From positions 744,001-808,000 of the forward strand of contig NZ_FOZX01000001.1 of the NCBI RefSeq assembly GCF_900116135.1: 64,000 bases of DNA, given 5' to 3'. Below are positions 63,772-64,000 of this stretch, piece after piece (the first letter of the stretch is position 1; each line of letters starts with the position of its first letter). A program made the position numbers and the translations under genes. The stretch is from Saccharopolyspora flava (GTDB lineage: Bacteria > Actinomycetota > Actinomycetes > Mycobacteriales > Pseudonocardiaceae). Under the pieces are notes generated by a model that did not search any database, had not been told where the DNA came from, and saw only the letters and a list, made by a program, of their open reading frames with translations.

Positions 63772-64000
63772 TCAGTGGGCGCCGATGCCGGTCAACGATC
63801 GGACTTCCATCTCGTCGTTTCGGTCGTCGTCCTCCCGCTCGCCGAGCAGGGTGCCGATGTAGCCGAACAGGAACGAGGCCGGGATCGACACCAGGCCCGG
63901 GTTGTTCAGCGGGAACCAGGCGAAGTCGACCCAGGGCATCATGGACGTCGGGGCTCCGGAGACGACCGGGGAGAAGATCATCAGGAGCAGGCAGGTCGCC
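63772..64000 (-). CDS. Sodium/acetate-type symporter, C-terminal part (cut by window edge)
   Basis: The last 75 codons of a membrane protein continue past the right edge. The visible end reads MIFSPVVSGAPTSMMPWVDF, then AWFPLNNPGLVSIPASFLFGYIG, with a charged tail GEREDDDRNDEMEVRSLTG. This is the C-terminal signature of actinobacterial cation-acetate (ActP/MctC-like) symporters: last periplasmic loop WFPLxNPGxxSIPxxF, final helix and acidic tail. Uptake of acetate, propionate or pyruvate is likely; the N-terminal sodium-site motifs are outside the window. Confidence 0.8.
   Translation of the reverse strand, partial: ATCLLLMIFSPVVSGAPTSMMPWVDFAWFPLNNPGLVSIPASFLFGYIGTLLGEREDDDRNDEMEVRSLTGIGAH

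Overview
The window is high-GC, densely coded chromosomal DNA of an actinomycete. Gene content and order (actinobacterial NucS, MurA with Asp at the Cys position, AtpI-B-E-F-H-A-G-D-C followed by a DUF2550 gene, argS-lysA-hom-thrC-thrB-rho-rpmE-prfA-prmC-sua5-wecA) fit the order Pseudonocardiales; a Saccharopolyspora-like genus is my best guess, by inference only. There is no integrase, transposase, CRISPR array or phage gene. One tRNA gene (tRNA-Arg, CCG) is present.

Layout. 1-402: start of a secreted protein cut by the left edge. 536-4681: methylmalonyl-CoA epimerase, a Tat-type penicillin acylase, a TetR regulator and an SPW membrane protein. 4840-10233: a DivIVA-like coiled-coil protein, a 57-residue protein, two alpha/beta hydrolases, a GNAT, a zinc-ribbon-like protein and a lipoprotein. 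10379-12713: dihydroxyacetone kinase dhaK-dhaL-dhaM, DhaM carrying a fused HPr domain. 12914-16699: an aldehyde dehydrogenase and a sodium:solute symporter with a small membrane partner. 17468-23742: nucS, an APC permease, a Nudix hydrolase, an ABM-domain protein, murA, cob(I)alamin adenosyltransferase and two tandem GNATs.

23939-38617 is the ATP synthase and translation-termination backbone, all on the minus strand: rpmE, prfA, prmC, (an inserted plus-strand hydrolase), sua5, wecA, atpI, atpBEFHAGDC, DUF2550, closed by a U-tract terminator at 23892-23921. 39446-48703 is rho, thrB, thrC, hom, lysA and argS, also minus. From memory this matches the M. tuberculosis order from argS (Rv1292) to the epimerase (Rv1322A), so most of the window is an old actinobacterial backbone with local insertions.

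48983-54194: DUF3105 and DUF305 proteins, a CDF metal exporter, tRNA-Arg, an epoxide hydrolase and an LCP protein. 54378-62836: a phenylacetate (paa) catabolic locus, with paaZABCDE on the minus strand and paaI-paaK-paaR on the plus strand. The divergent promoters each carry a nearly identical 23-bp candidate PaaR operator. 62847-64000: a FadR-type regulator and the end of an acetate-type symporter.

The most unusual structure is a dispersed intergenic repeat, core GGGAACCTTCCTGTCACC, with about 29 intact or decayed copies at 13 loci. They are often inverted pairs that fold as hairpins, frequently directly abut stop codons, and one supplies the prmC stop codon. Related sequence also lies inside paaE and paaD.
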